Shown here piece by piece: positions 28,140-34,789 of a stretch of DNA of 34,789 bases. The DNA is from Halobacteriales archaeon QS_5_70_15 (lineage in GTDB: Archaea > Halobacteriota > Halobacteria > Halobacteriales > Haloarculaceae), in assembly GCA_003022005.1 (NCBI GenBank), contig PXRQ01000075.1, positions 6,980 to 41,768 on the forward strand. The letters are read 5' to 3'. The notes under the pieces were generated by a model. That model did not search any database and had not been told where the DNA came from. It saw nothing but the letters and a program-made list of their open reading frames with translations. The stretch's first letter is position 1. Each line of letters starts with the position of its first letter. A program made the position numbers and the translations under genes.

Positions 28140-30044
28140 ATGGAGTACACATTCCGGGGGCAGCTCTGTGGCTACGTCTGTCCCGAAATCAAGGAACCGA
28201 TCGCCGACGCCACGGTGCGGCTGTACCGCGTCGACCGCGATGTGGCTCACGTCACGGAGCGGGCGACGGCGGCGGCAAAGGGGACCTTCGAGATCCTCGA
28301 CCGGGACGCGGTCGAGGCAAAGGCCGACCGGCTGCTGGTCGAGACGCGGACGGACGATGACGGGGCGTTCGAGGTCCACGTCGGCGACGGGCAGGAGTAC
28401 GACGGGGAGGCGTTCGGGATCGACGTCCGGACGGACCATGTGCCGGGGCCCCAGGACGAGGATGCGGATCCCATCCGGTTCACCCTCACCACCCATCAGC
28501 CGAAGTGGCGGGAGGGCGAGGAGGGTGCGGTCTCGTTCTGGGAGCACTGCGTCTCGGAGCGGTGGTGGTGTCGGGTGCGCGAGCTGTTCGGCGCCTGGGT
28601 CATCTGCGGGCGCGTCATGGACTGCGAGGAGAGCGAGCAGGGGGAGGGGGTCCCGACCGGGCCGGCCGTCGGCGACGAAGTCACTGCCTACGACACCGAC
28701 ATCACACAGCGTGACGAACTCGGGCGCGATACGACCGACACGGACGGATACTTCCGGATCTACTACAGCCGCTCCGACTTCGAACGGACGCCCACACCGT
28801 GGCTGCCGATCGAACTGATCGGTGGCCCGGACGTCCACGTCGAGATCCGCGACCCGAGCGGCTCGCCGGTGCTCGTGGAGGACCGCTCCCGCGGCCGGGA
28901 CTCCGATCGGGAGAACGTCGGGCCCTGCTTCCACATCGGCCGGTTCTGCGTCGAGGTGCCGGAAGACGGCGACGGCCCGCCGGTAGTCGAGCCGATGTGG
29001 ACCCACGTCGGCGAGTTCGACATCGTCTCGCGGATCTCGGCCGCCGGATACGCACAGGAGGGCGGCGACGACCTCGCGTTCACCGGGACGCTCCCGCTGA
29101 TCGGGGCGCTCCCCTACGGCGGGCTCGGCGACCCCCACGAGTACCGCTTCCGGATCGCCGAGTACGCCGGCACGGGCACGACCGGCTCGTACACGAACCC
29201 CGACGCGTCGATGATCGCCCCGACGCGGATCGGGACGCTCCAGTACTGGAGCGAGCCCTCGCCGGGAACCTGGAAGCTCCAGCACGAGCCCTACTGGTTG
29301 AACAATCCGGGCGCGCCCAACGCCGTCGAGGTCGACACCGACGGGTGGATCCAGGTGCCCCGCGAGAACGACAAGGGTTCGCCGGGCGGTCCTGCCGGGA
29401 CCGGCCTCCTCGTCCGCAACTCCGACCTGCTGGCGCGGTTCAGGTCCGAGCAGGTCCTCGACGAGGTGTTCGACCTGACGACGGCGCCCGAACACGTCGC
29501 CGGACAGTCCCTCGACCCGAGCGAGCGGTCCAGCGAGCACGTCTACGAGCTGGTCTTCGAGACACGAGAGACCGATCCGATCACCGGAGCCCCGGTCTCC
29601 GGAACGTTTCGGCGGGACGTCCTCTCGAAGATCGTCCTCTCCAACACCAGCTACGAGCAGCACCGCCACCCCAGCTGGAACGGCCACGCCACGACGAAAC
29701 GCGGGGTCGTGATGCTCGACGTCTCCGAGTTCCGGAGCGGGAGTGGCTGCCAGCGGCTCTCCGACACGATGGACGTGATGGTCTCGGCATACCATCCCCA
29801 CATCGACGACGCCAGCCTCCGGCTCGTCGGCGGCAGCGGCGCCCTGCCGAGTCCGCCGACCATCAGCCTCGGTGCCGACAACGAGGTGGCAGCCACGAAA
29901 ACCTTCAATATCTCGTCGCTGACGCCCTGTGCGTACAACCTCTGGCTCGACGTGAGTTACGACCTCACGGGCGGCTACGGCCGCATCGACGACGATCACG
30001 ACTACATCGGGTTCTGCGTCGGCGAGGGGAACGGCAGCGACTGA
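28140..30044 (+). CDS. Large beta-rich protein with carboxypeptidase-regulatory-like domains
   Basis: A 634-residue acidic protein with no signal peptide and no membrane helix. Residues 1-115 look like a first carboxypeptidase-regulatory/transthyretin-like beta-sandwich (LCGYVCPEIKEPIADATVRL, TRTDDDGAFEVHVGDG). WWCRVRELFGAWVICGRVMD leads into a second one (about 155-265: VGDEVTAYDTDITQRDELGR, DTTDTDGYFRIYYSRSDFER, LPIELIGGPDVHVEI). The C-terminal half (300-634) is probably also beta-structured, with TGTLPLIGALPYGGLGDPHE and HEYRFRIAEYAGTG, and many His/Trp. Similar long proteins occur sporadically in bacteria, so transfer into this lineage is possible. Function is unknown. ATG 28140 starts the conserved region; GAGGGAG lies 9-15 nt upstream as a weak ribosome site. 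Confidence 0.75.
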   Translation: MEYTFRGQLCGYVCPEIKEPIADATVRLYRVDRDVAHVTERATAAAKGTFEILDRDAVEAKADRLLVETRTDDDGAFEVHVGDGQEYDGEAFGIDVRTDHVPGPQDEDADPIRFTLTTHQPKWREGEEGAVSFWEHCVSERWWCRVRELFGAWVICGRVMDCEESEQGEGVPTGPAVGDEVTAYDTDITQRDELGRDTTDTDGYFRIYYSRSDFERTPTPWLPIELIGGPDVHVEIRDPSGSPVLVEDRSRGRDSDRENVGPCFHIGRFCVEVPEDGDGPPVVEPMWTHVGEFDIVSRISAAGYAQEGGDDLAFTGTLPLIGALPYGGLGDPHEYRFRIAEYAGTGTTGSYTNPDASMIAPTRIGTLQYWSEPSPGTWKLQHEPYWLNNPGAPNAVEVDTDGWIQVPRENDKGSPGGPAGTGLLVRNSDLLARFRSEQVLDEVFDLTTAPEHVAGQSLDPSERSSEHVYELVFETRETDPITGAPVSGTFRRDVLSKIVLSNTSYEQHRHPSWNGHATTKRGVVMLDVSEFRSGSGCQRLSDTMDVMVSAYHPHIDDASLRLVGGSGALPSPPTISLGADNEVAATKTFNISSLTPCAYNLWLDVSYDLTGGYGRIDDDHDYIGFCVGEGNGSD

Positions 30045-30443
30045 CCGGGTCGCCGGTCGTCGCCCCCGGGCCGTCCTCGCCCGCGGACCTGTCGAAGCCT
30101 GCCGCGACGGAGTCCGCCCCGAACACGTCCGCCGAATCGTTCGTGTCGGACTCCACTGACGCGATGTCTCGTCCTCCCTGACTCTACAACTCCCGCACGG
30201 CGGTATCCACAATCCCTCACGGAAGGCGAGGGGCGATGATACCGGTAGCGTGCGCCGTCCCCGATGTCGCCCGTGCCGCGGGAGTGTGCCCCGGCCCCGC
30301 TCGACCACTGGGACGGGCACTCACGGCGGCGTACCTCCCCACGAGGGGGGAGTTCGGGGAAGCGGGGAAAGCGGGGACGGCCCGCCCGCCACGGGGTCGC
30401 GGCCGTCCACCACGCATAATAGTGTCCCGAGGTACACCCACGC
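30045..30443. other. 399-nt intergenic region
   Basis: No gene or RNA recognised on either strand. The last 30 nt contain the cysE promoter. The stretch GGGGAAGCGGGGAAAGCGGGGACGG near 30355-30380 contains three GGGG(A)-type direct repeats spaced about 10 nt, without clear meaning (written here only as description; each unit is GCGGGGA). Confidence 0.4.
30416..30421 (+). promoter_or_regulatory. TATA box of cysE
   Basis: ATAATA, 23-28 nt before ATG 30444. Leaderless spacing. Confidence 0.55.
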
Positions 30444-31301
30444 ATGAAGTACACCGGGGACGCACACCTGACCCTGCTGGAGTCCTACCACGAGGACGCG
30501 GAACCGTTCCCGACGGGACGGGCGATGGACTTCCCGCGGCGGGACCACGGACGGGAGGAGGTGGAGGTGATCAAGCGGCTACTGTTCCCCAGGTGCTGGA
30601 ACGCGGACCCGCTGCTCCGGGACGAGTCGGCGGTCCTGGAGCGGCTGGACGAACTGGCCCGGCTCTTCGGTTCGGGCATCCGGCCGTACAACGGGTCGGA
30701 CCCCTCCGAGACGGTCACCGCGGTGCTCGACCGGTTCCCCGAGATACGCCGGACCCTGAAGCTGGACGTCGAGGCCGCGTACAAGGGCGACCCCGCGGCG
30801 CGGACCTACCTGGAGATAATCCGGTCGTACCCCGGGTTTCACGCGATCACGATCCAGCGTATCGCACACGCCCTCTACGAGGAGGGGGCCGCCGCGTACG
30901 CCAGGGAGCTCACCGAGTCCGCCAAGTCGGTGACGGGCATCGACATCCACCCGGGGGCGGAGATCGGCGACCACTTCTTCATCGACCACGGGACCGGCGT
31001 CGTCATCGGCGAGACGACGACGGTCGGCGAGTGGGTACGGATCTACCAGGACGTCACGCTCGGCGCGCTCCACTTCGAGGAGGCCGAGGACGAGGAGAAC
31101 GCCCTGAAGAAGGGCTACAAGCGCCACCCCGACATCGGCGACCGCGTGGTGATCGGCGCCGGAACCAAGATCCTGGGGCCGATCAGCATCGGGGACCACG
31201 TCAGTGTCGGGGCGAACTCGTGGGTCACCGAGGACATCCCCGACCACACGAGCGTGTTCGTCTCCGAACACCCCGATCAGGAGCGCAAGAGCACGGACTG
31301 A
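30444..31301 (+). CDS. cysE: Serine O-acetyltransferase
   Basis: CysE transfers acetyl from acetyl-CoA to serine, giving O-acetylserine for cysteine synthesis. The 285-residue product has an N-terminal helical domain (MKYTGDAHLTLLESYHEDAE, GREEVEVIKRLLFPRCWNAD, FPEIRRTLKLDVEAAYKGDP, YLEIIRSYPGFHAITIQRIA). The left-handed parallel beta-helix follows: GIDIHPGAEIGDHFFIDHGT, GVVIGETTTVGEWVRIYQDV, TLGALHFEE, HPDIGDRVVIGAGTKILGPI, and SIGDHVSVGANSWVTED. The catalytic His/Asp pair is in the FFIDHGTG and SYPGFHA regions. It is complete. ATG 30444 lies at leaderless distance from an ATAATA box. No cysK is visible in the window. It is followed by a short gap and the convergent SIMPL remnant. Confidence 0.94.
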   Translation: MKYTGDAHLTLLESYHEDAEPFPTGRAMDFPRRDHGREEVEVIKRLLFPRCWNADPLLRDESAVLERLDELARLFGSGIRPYNGSDPSETVTAVLDRFPEIRRTLKLDVEAAYKGDPAARTYLEIIRSYPGFHAITIQRIAHALYEEGAAAYARELTESAKSVTGIDIHPGAEIGDHFFIDHGTGVVIGETTTVGEWVRIYQDVTLGALHFEEAEDEENALKKGYKRHPDIGDRVVIGAGTKILGPISIGDHVSVGANSWVTEDIPDHTSVFVSEHPDQERKSTD

Positions 31302-31402
31302 TACGGGCGGCTGTAGCCCGTCACCGGTGATCGCCCGGACCGGATCGGCGATCCCGATAAGCCGGTAAACCGTCCGTATGACCGTCCGCGATCCCTACCG
31401 CA

Positions 31403-31648
31403 CTACTCGAGATCGTAGACGACGGTCACGGTCGCGCTCGCCCGGACGGTCCCGGGTTTGACGGCCGTGCCGCCGCCGCCAGCGTCGCTTCGGGTCTCGT
31501 AGACCGGGAACGGACCGGCCCCGCCGTCGTTCGACGTCGAGACGGTCCGGGCGCCGCCGAGGGTCCCGCCCGCGGCGGCCGCGACCGTCTCCGCGTCGGC
31601 GCGGGCGTTCCCCATCGCCGCGGTCAGGGCTCCGTTTCTGAATACCAT
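31403..31648 (-). pseudogene. SIMPL (DUF541) domain protein, C-terminal remnant
   Basis: Only the last about 80 residues of a SIMPL protein remain: ALTAAMGNARADAETVAAAA, GGTLGGARTVSTSNDGGAG, and VKPGTVRASATVTVVYDLE, the conserved C-terminal end of the DUF541 domain. Homologues have about 230 residues, with an N-terminal signal or lipobox and the first part of the domain. Here the sequence upstream of MVFRNGALTAAM is non-coding and the DUF389 stop is only 41 nt away, so the 5' two thirds of the gene are missing. ATG 31648 is merely the first Met of the fragment. It is probably not functional. Confidence 0.7.
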
Positions 31649-31689
31649 GTCCACTGGAACTCGCCACGGAGCATGAACACGTCGGAGCG

Positions 31690-33060
31690 TCAGAGGGCGG
31701 TTTGACGCATCGCAGGGGCCGGTTCGCGACGGTCGGTGACGGCCGCGGTACCTCCCGAGGGGGCCCGCTCGACGGTCACGTACCGGACCTCGACGGCCAC
31801 CGGCCGGCCGGTCGCCTCGACGATCCGCTCCCGGAGCGTCGGCGCGAGGCTCCGGCGCTCCCACCCCGGCGGGACCCCCACGCGCACGACCACGGCGGCG
31901 GGCCTGCGGAACACGAACGCCCCCGGCGTCGGCTCGGTCTCCATCTCGACGGCGAGCAGTTCGAGTTCGGCGTACCGACCGTCCTCGAACGCGGGTTCGA
32001 CGGCCGCCCGGACGTCGTTCTCCGTCTGTGCCATCCGGTACGTGTCGAGGGTGATGCCGCCGAGGAACACCGAGAGGAGGGCGATTGCGACGAGGAGCAC
32101 GCCAACGCGCTCGATCGTGGCCGAGCGCGCCTCGTCCCGCCGGATGAGGTGGTCCGGCCGGTAGCCCGAGTACCAGAGGACGACCAGCGCCGCGAGGTTG
32201 ATCGACAGCACGTTCACCACCGCGAGGACGGCCGCGGGCACCGCCACCGAGGGGAGGCCGTACGCCGCGCCGATGCCGACCGTCGCCGCGGGCGGCACGA
32301 GCGCGACGGCGATCATCACGCCGACGAGCGCCGAGGAGACCCCCGTGGTGAGCGAGAGCGCGCCGGCGACGCCGGCACCGAGCGCGACGGCCAGCGAGAG
32401 GAAGTCCGGCTTGAGCCGCTCGCGGACCTGTTCGATGCCCGCCGGGTCGAGCCCCGGCGGGACGAGGTTGGTCGCCTGGACGAGGAAGGCGAAGACGCCG
32501 GCGGCAATCACGGCGAGGCCCACCCCGACCACCTGCATCCGGACCCCCCGGACGAACAGGTCCTCGTCGTCGATGACGGTGCCGACGGCGGCGGACATCG
32601 CCGGGCCGATCAGCGGCGCGATGACCATCGACCCGACGACGGTCGCCGGCGAGTCGAGCAGGAGCCCCGCCGTGGCGACGACCGCACTGACGACCGTGAG
32701 CAGGACGTACGTCCGCGGGTTCGAGACGAGGTTCCGGGCGGTGGCCGCGAGCTCTTCCCTCGCGATGCGCACCTCGCTTCTCTCCTCCTCGGCGTACCGC
32801 TCGCGGAGCCGCTCGAACTCCCGGGAGGTGACCGACTGGGCCTCCGTGACGACCGTGTAGGCGTTCCCGCCGACGCCGACCTCCTCCAACCGGTCGAGCA
32901 CCGGCGCGACGGCGTTCGTCGGCAGCGGGAACGAGACGACGTGCGTGTACCCGCGGCGGCCAGTCTCCTCGGTCAGCACGTAGTCGATGTCCTCGTCCTC
33001 CAGGACGCCGACGATGGCGTCGCGCTTGCCCGCCGGCACGGACACCTGGACCAGTCGCAC
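31690..33060 (-). CDS. DUF389 (TIGR00341 family) membrane protein
   Basis: A 456-residue membrane protein of the DUF389/TIGR00341 family. The N-terminal soluble domain covers residues 1-105 (MRLVQVSVPAGKRDAIVGVL, EETGRRGYTHVVSFPLPTNA, VGVGGNAYTVVTEAQSV). The membrane core has about six or seven helices: TYVLLTVVSAVVATAGLLLD, VVGSMVIAPLIGPAMSAAVG with the conserved MVIAPLxGP, MQVVGVGLAVIAAGVFAFLV, LSLAVALGAGVAGALSLTTG, SALVGVMIAVALVPPAATVG and VLSINLAALVVLWYSGY. The C-terminal part (about 340-456) is soluble. Function is unknown. GTG 33060 is used, with CAAGTAA on the plus strand (33084-33090) read as a TATA-like TTACTTG 24-30 nt upstream. It is divergent from the DUF3179 gene. Complete. Confidence 0.88.
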   Translation of the reverse strand: MRLVQVSVPAGKRDAIVGVLEDEDIDYVLTEETGRRGYTHVVSFPLPTNAVAPVLDRLEEVGVGGNAYTVVTEAQSVTSREFERLRERYAEEERSEVRIAREELAATARNLVSNPRTYVLLTVVSAVVATAGLLLDSPATVVGSMVIAPLIGPAMSAAVGTVIDDEDLFVRGVRMQVVGVGLAVIAAGVFAFLVQATNLVPPGLDPAGIEQVRERLKPDFLSLAVALGAGVAGALSLTTGVSSALVGVMIAVALVPPAATVGIGAAYGLPSVAVPAAVLAVVNVLSINLAALVVLWYSGYRPDHLIRRDEARSATIERVGVLLVAIALLSVFLGGITLDTYRMAQTENDVRAAVEPAFEDGRYAELELLAVEMETEPTPGAFVFRRPAAVVVRVGVPPGWERRSLAPTLRERIVEATGRPVAVEVRYVTVERAPSGGTAAVTDRREPAPAMRQTAL

Positions 33061-33083
33061 GGGCGGTTCTCGGCGCCGGTCGG

Positions 33084-33090
33084 CAAGTAA
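33084..33090 (-). promoter_or_regulatory. TATA-like box of the DUF389 gene
   Basis: TTACTTG on the minus strand, 24-30 nt before GTG 33060. Confidence 0.4.
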
Positions 33091-33115
33091 CTGGCGGGTG
33101 CCCGGTCCGGCCCCG

Positions 33116-34311
33116 GTGAGGGCCCGCCTCGTCCCGTCGACGCTCCTGTGCGTCCGTGGTGCCGCACCGACACGGGGATACCTGGACGAGGGCGATACGG
33201 GCGATACGGTCTCTCGGCGACCCCTGCTGAGCGGTGCGGCGGCCGGGCTGGCCGCCCTCGCCGGCTGCGTCCGGGTCGGCTACGTGGGTCCGACCGGGAG
33301 CGACCGCTTCCCCGCCGACCTGCCGGTCCCCGAGTCGGACCTGGTCCGCGGCACCCCCCGGGACGCCATCCCGGCCATCACCGACCCGGCGTTCGGCCCG
33401 GACTGGTCGGGCGTCTCGCTGGTGGCCCGGACCGTGGACTTCGGACCGCGGCGGATCGAACCGCGACCGGCACCGTTCGACCGCGTGGTCGGACTCGTCC
33501 GGGACGGGTGGGCGCGGGCCTACCCCCTCCGGGTGCTCGGGTGGCACGAGGTCCTCAACGACCGCCTCGCAGAGCCGCTGCTGGTCTCCTACTGTCCGCT
33601 CCGTGGGAGCGCGGTCGTCGCCCGGCGGCGGGTCGCAGGCACCGTGCGGACGTTCGGTGGGTCCGGGAGCGACGCGACCGGAGCCTCGAAGGAGGTCGTG
33701 ATCTCCTTCGGTGTGTCTGGGCTGCTCCGGAACGACAACCTCGTCATGTACGACGCCGACTCGGACTCCCTCTGGTGCAGGTCGCCGCGACCGCCGTTCG
33801 GGGCCCGCTGACCGGGACCGACCTCGACCTGGTCCCCTCGACGCTCGCCGGCTGGGACGAGTGGCGGGCCGGACACCCCGACACCGAGGTGCTGCTCCCG
33901 CCGTCGCTCTCGGGGACCGTCGTCGGCCGGTCGCGGTCGGCCGTCCGGGACTACACGTTCGACCCGTACGGCGCCTACGAGTCCAACGACCGGGTCGGCG
34001 GCGTGCCGGTGCTCGTCGCGCTCACTCCCGGCGGGGCGCTGGTCGCCTACGAGCGGGCCGTCGACGGGCGGCCGCTCGAGTTCCGCCCCGGCGGCGCGAA
34101 CGGCGTCGTGCTGGCGGACGGGTCGCGCTGGTGCGTCGCGACCGACGAGGCCGTCGACGGCCCCCACGGGGGGACGACACTCGCCCGCGCGAACGACCGG
34201 CCGGCGATGTTCTGGTTCTCGTGGGCCGACTTCCACCCCGAAACCGCGGTGTACGGCGACGAGGGGTGGTCCCGATCCCCGCCCGGCCCGCGGCGACCGG
34301 CGACGGCGTGA
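33116..34311 (+). pseudogene. DUF3179 family lipoprotein gene with a frameshift
   Basis: The first part reads SRRPLLSGAAAGLAALAGCV, a twin-arginine lipoprotein signal with lipobox LAGC, then DUF3179: RDAIPAITDPAFGPDWSGVS, VVGLVRDGWARAYPLRVLGW, HEVLNDRLAEPLLVSYCPLR, GVSGLLRNDNLVMYDADSDS. After SLW (33773-33775) the frame is lost. The next conserved part continues one base out of phase: QVAATAVRGPLTGTDLDLVP, DYTFDPYGAYESNDRVGGVP, and RWCVATDEAVDGPHGGTTLA. One base is missing near 33776-33777; uncorrected, the first frame stops at 33809-33811. The start is unclear: no ATG precedes the signal, and GTG 33116 is used (GTG 33098 is an alternative). Function of DUF3179 is unknown; it is predicted to be extracellular, lipid-anchored. 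Confidence 0.78.
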
Positions 34312-34317
34312 CGTGAG

Positions 34318-34325
34318 CCTTAACC
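34318..34325 (+). promoter_or_regulatory. TATA-like box of the EngB-type GTPase gene
   Basis: CCTTAACC, 23-30 nt before ATG 34348. Leaderless spacing, overlapping the end of the DUF3179 gene's downstream region by no coding base. Confidence 0.5.
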
Positions 34326-34347
34326 GCCGGCACCGCCTCCATCGCGC

Positions 34348-34789
34348 ATGTTCGACGCCCGCCCCGACCGCGACAGCGAGGTGGTGCTCGTCGGCCGGTC
34401 GAACGTCGGGAAGTCCACCCTGATGCGCGAGATCACCGGCCACGGGGTCCCGACGGGACAGAACCCCGGCGTAACGCGGGAGCCGAACCACTACGACTGG
34501 GCCCCGGAGAGCTTCGTCCTCACGGATCTCCCCGGCTTCGGCTTCATGTCCGGCGTCCCGGAGGACGTCCGGGAGCGCATCAAGACCGACGTCGTCCGGT
34601 ACGTCGAGGCGAACGCCGACCACATCCTCGTCGGGGTCCTCGTCGTCGACGGGAAGGCCGCCGTCGACATCATCGACCGGCACTCCGGCGGCGAGGAGAT
34701 CCCCCACGACGTCGAGATGTTCCACTTCCTCCAGGAAGTGGGGACCCCGCCGGTCGTCGCCGTCAACAAGATGGACAAGGTCGACGACC
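34348..34789 (+). CDS. engB: EngB-type GTP-binding protein (partial, runs off the window)
   Basis: The first 147 residues of a TrmE-Era-EngA-EngB-Septin-like GTPase. [20 protein letters not shown] begins the domain, with the G1 loop GRSNVGKST at about 16-24. [13 protein letters not shown] is switch I (G2 Thr), [20 protein letters not shown] is G3 (DLPG) and switch II, and AVNKMDK is G4. EngB (YihA) proteins assist large ribosomal subunit assembly in bacteria; the archaeal form is presumed to have a similar role. It is incomplete at the window edge: the G5 SAK-type motif and the C-terminus lie beyond 34789. ATG 34348 is supported by a CCTTAACC box 23-30 nt upstream. Confidence 0.92.
   Translation, partial: MFDARPDRDSEVVLVGRSNVGKSTLMREITGHGVPTGQNPGVTREPNHYDWAPESFVLTDLPGFGFMSGVPEDVRERIKTDVVRYVEANADHILVGVLVVDGKAAVDIIDRHSGGEEIPHDVEMFHFLQEVGTPPVVAVNKMDKVDD

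Noticed and set aside
30045..30443. RNase P or SRP RNA in the intergenic region
   Set aside because: None of the conserved motifs of either RNA could be found here or in the other long intergenic regions.

Overview
The window is a gene-dense, very GC-rich stretch of haloarchaeal (class Halobacteria) chromosome. The evidence is the protein set (20S proteasome beta subunit with a long propeptide, TFB, archaeal Sec61-beta, Pth2, archaeal AspRS, pantoate kinase), the acidic proteins, and TATA-like boxes (TTTTAT, CTTAA, CTTTTG) about 25 to 30 nt upstream of many start codons, which is the spacing expected for leaderless haloarchaeal transcripts. The species cannot be fixed by reading alone.

Layout. 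0-7.4 kb: small membrane protein, psmB, purM, small membrane protein, SAM methyltransferase and a ThiN-domain HTH regulator, dcd and pth2 (divergent), a YqjM-like old yellow enzyme, and a DUF84 NTP phosphatase. 7.4-12.7 kb: a TFB gene, a decayed UPF0104 membrane protein gene, a GT81-like glycosyltransferase with a coupled hypothetical gene, an MFS transporter with a damaged 3' end, and an HVO_0758-type zinc-finger microprotein. 12.8-13.55 kb: first AT-richer insert (membrane protein cargo). 13.6-20 kb: aldo/keto reductase, pantoate kinase, a UPF0175/PIN toxin-antitoxin-like pair, aspS, a DUF5789 gene running without a stop into a CPBP-family membrane protein gene, thioredoxin, Sec61-beta. 20.2-21.6 kb: second AT-rich insert (PD-(D/E)XK nuclease cargo). 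21.6-31.3 kb: pdxT, DUF151, hisE, ASCH, DUF5518, DUF2182, FilR1-like regulator, a Nog1-like GTPase, a 634-residue beta-rich protein, cysE. 31.4-34.8 kb: SIMPL remnant, DUF389 membrane protein, frameshifted DUF3179 lipoprotein gene, and an EngB-type GTPase that runs off the window.

Main discovery. The two AT-richer inserts (12805-13554 and 20211-21591) carry unrelated genes but have the same pair of ends. Each begins and ends with GTGCAAGATGTAG (one mismatch in one of four copies) in inverted orientation. Beyond these 13 nt each insert has one L-type end (upstream of the cargo gene) and one R-type end (downstream). The two R ends agree at 26 of 30 positions and the two L ends at 23 of 28. The inserts lie in opposite orientations. 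I read this as a family of small, transposase-less, gene-carrying mobile cassettes, one with a candidate defence nuclease and one with an unknown four-helix membrane protein.

Second theme. At least seven genes carry apparent lesions: a 26-residue gap in TFB, a roughly 16-residue gap over the GTGLGD loop of pantoate kinase, a missing twelfth helix in the MFS protein, frameshifts in UPF0104 and DUF3179, an N-terminally missing SIMPL gene and a missing stop in DUF5789. This is either real gene decay or assembly/sequencing error, and raw reads should be checked first.
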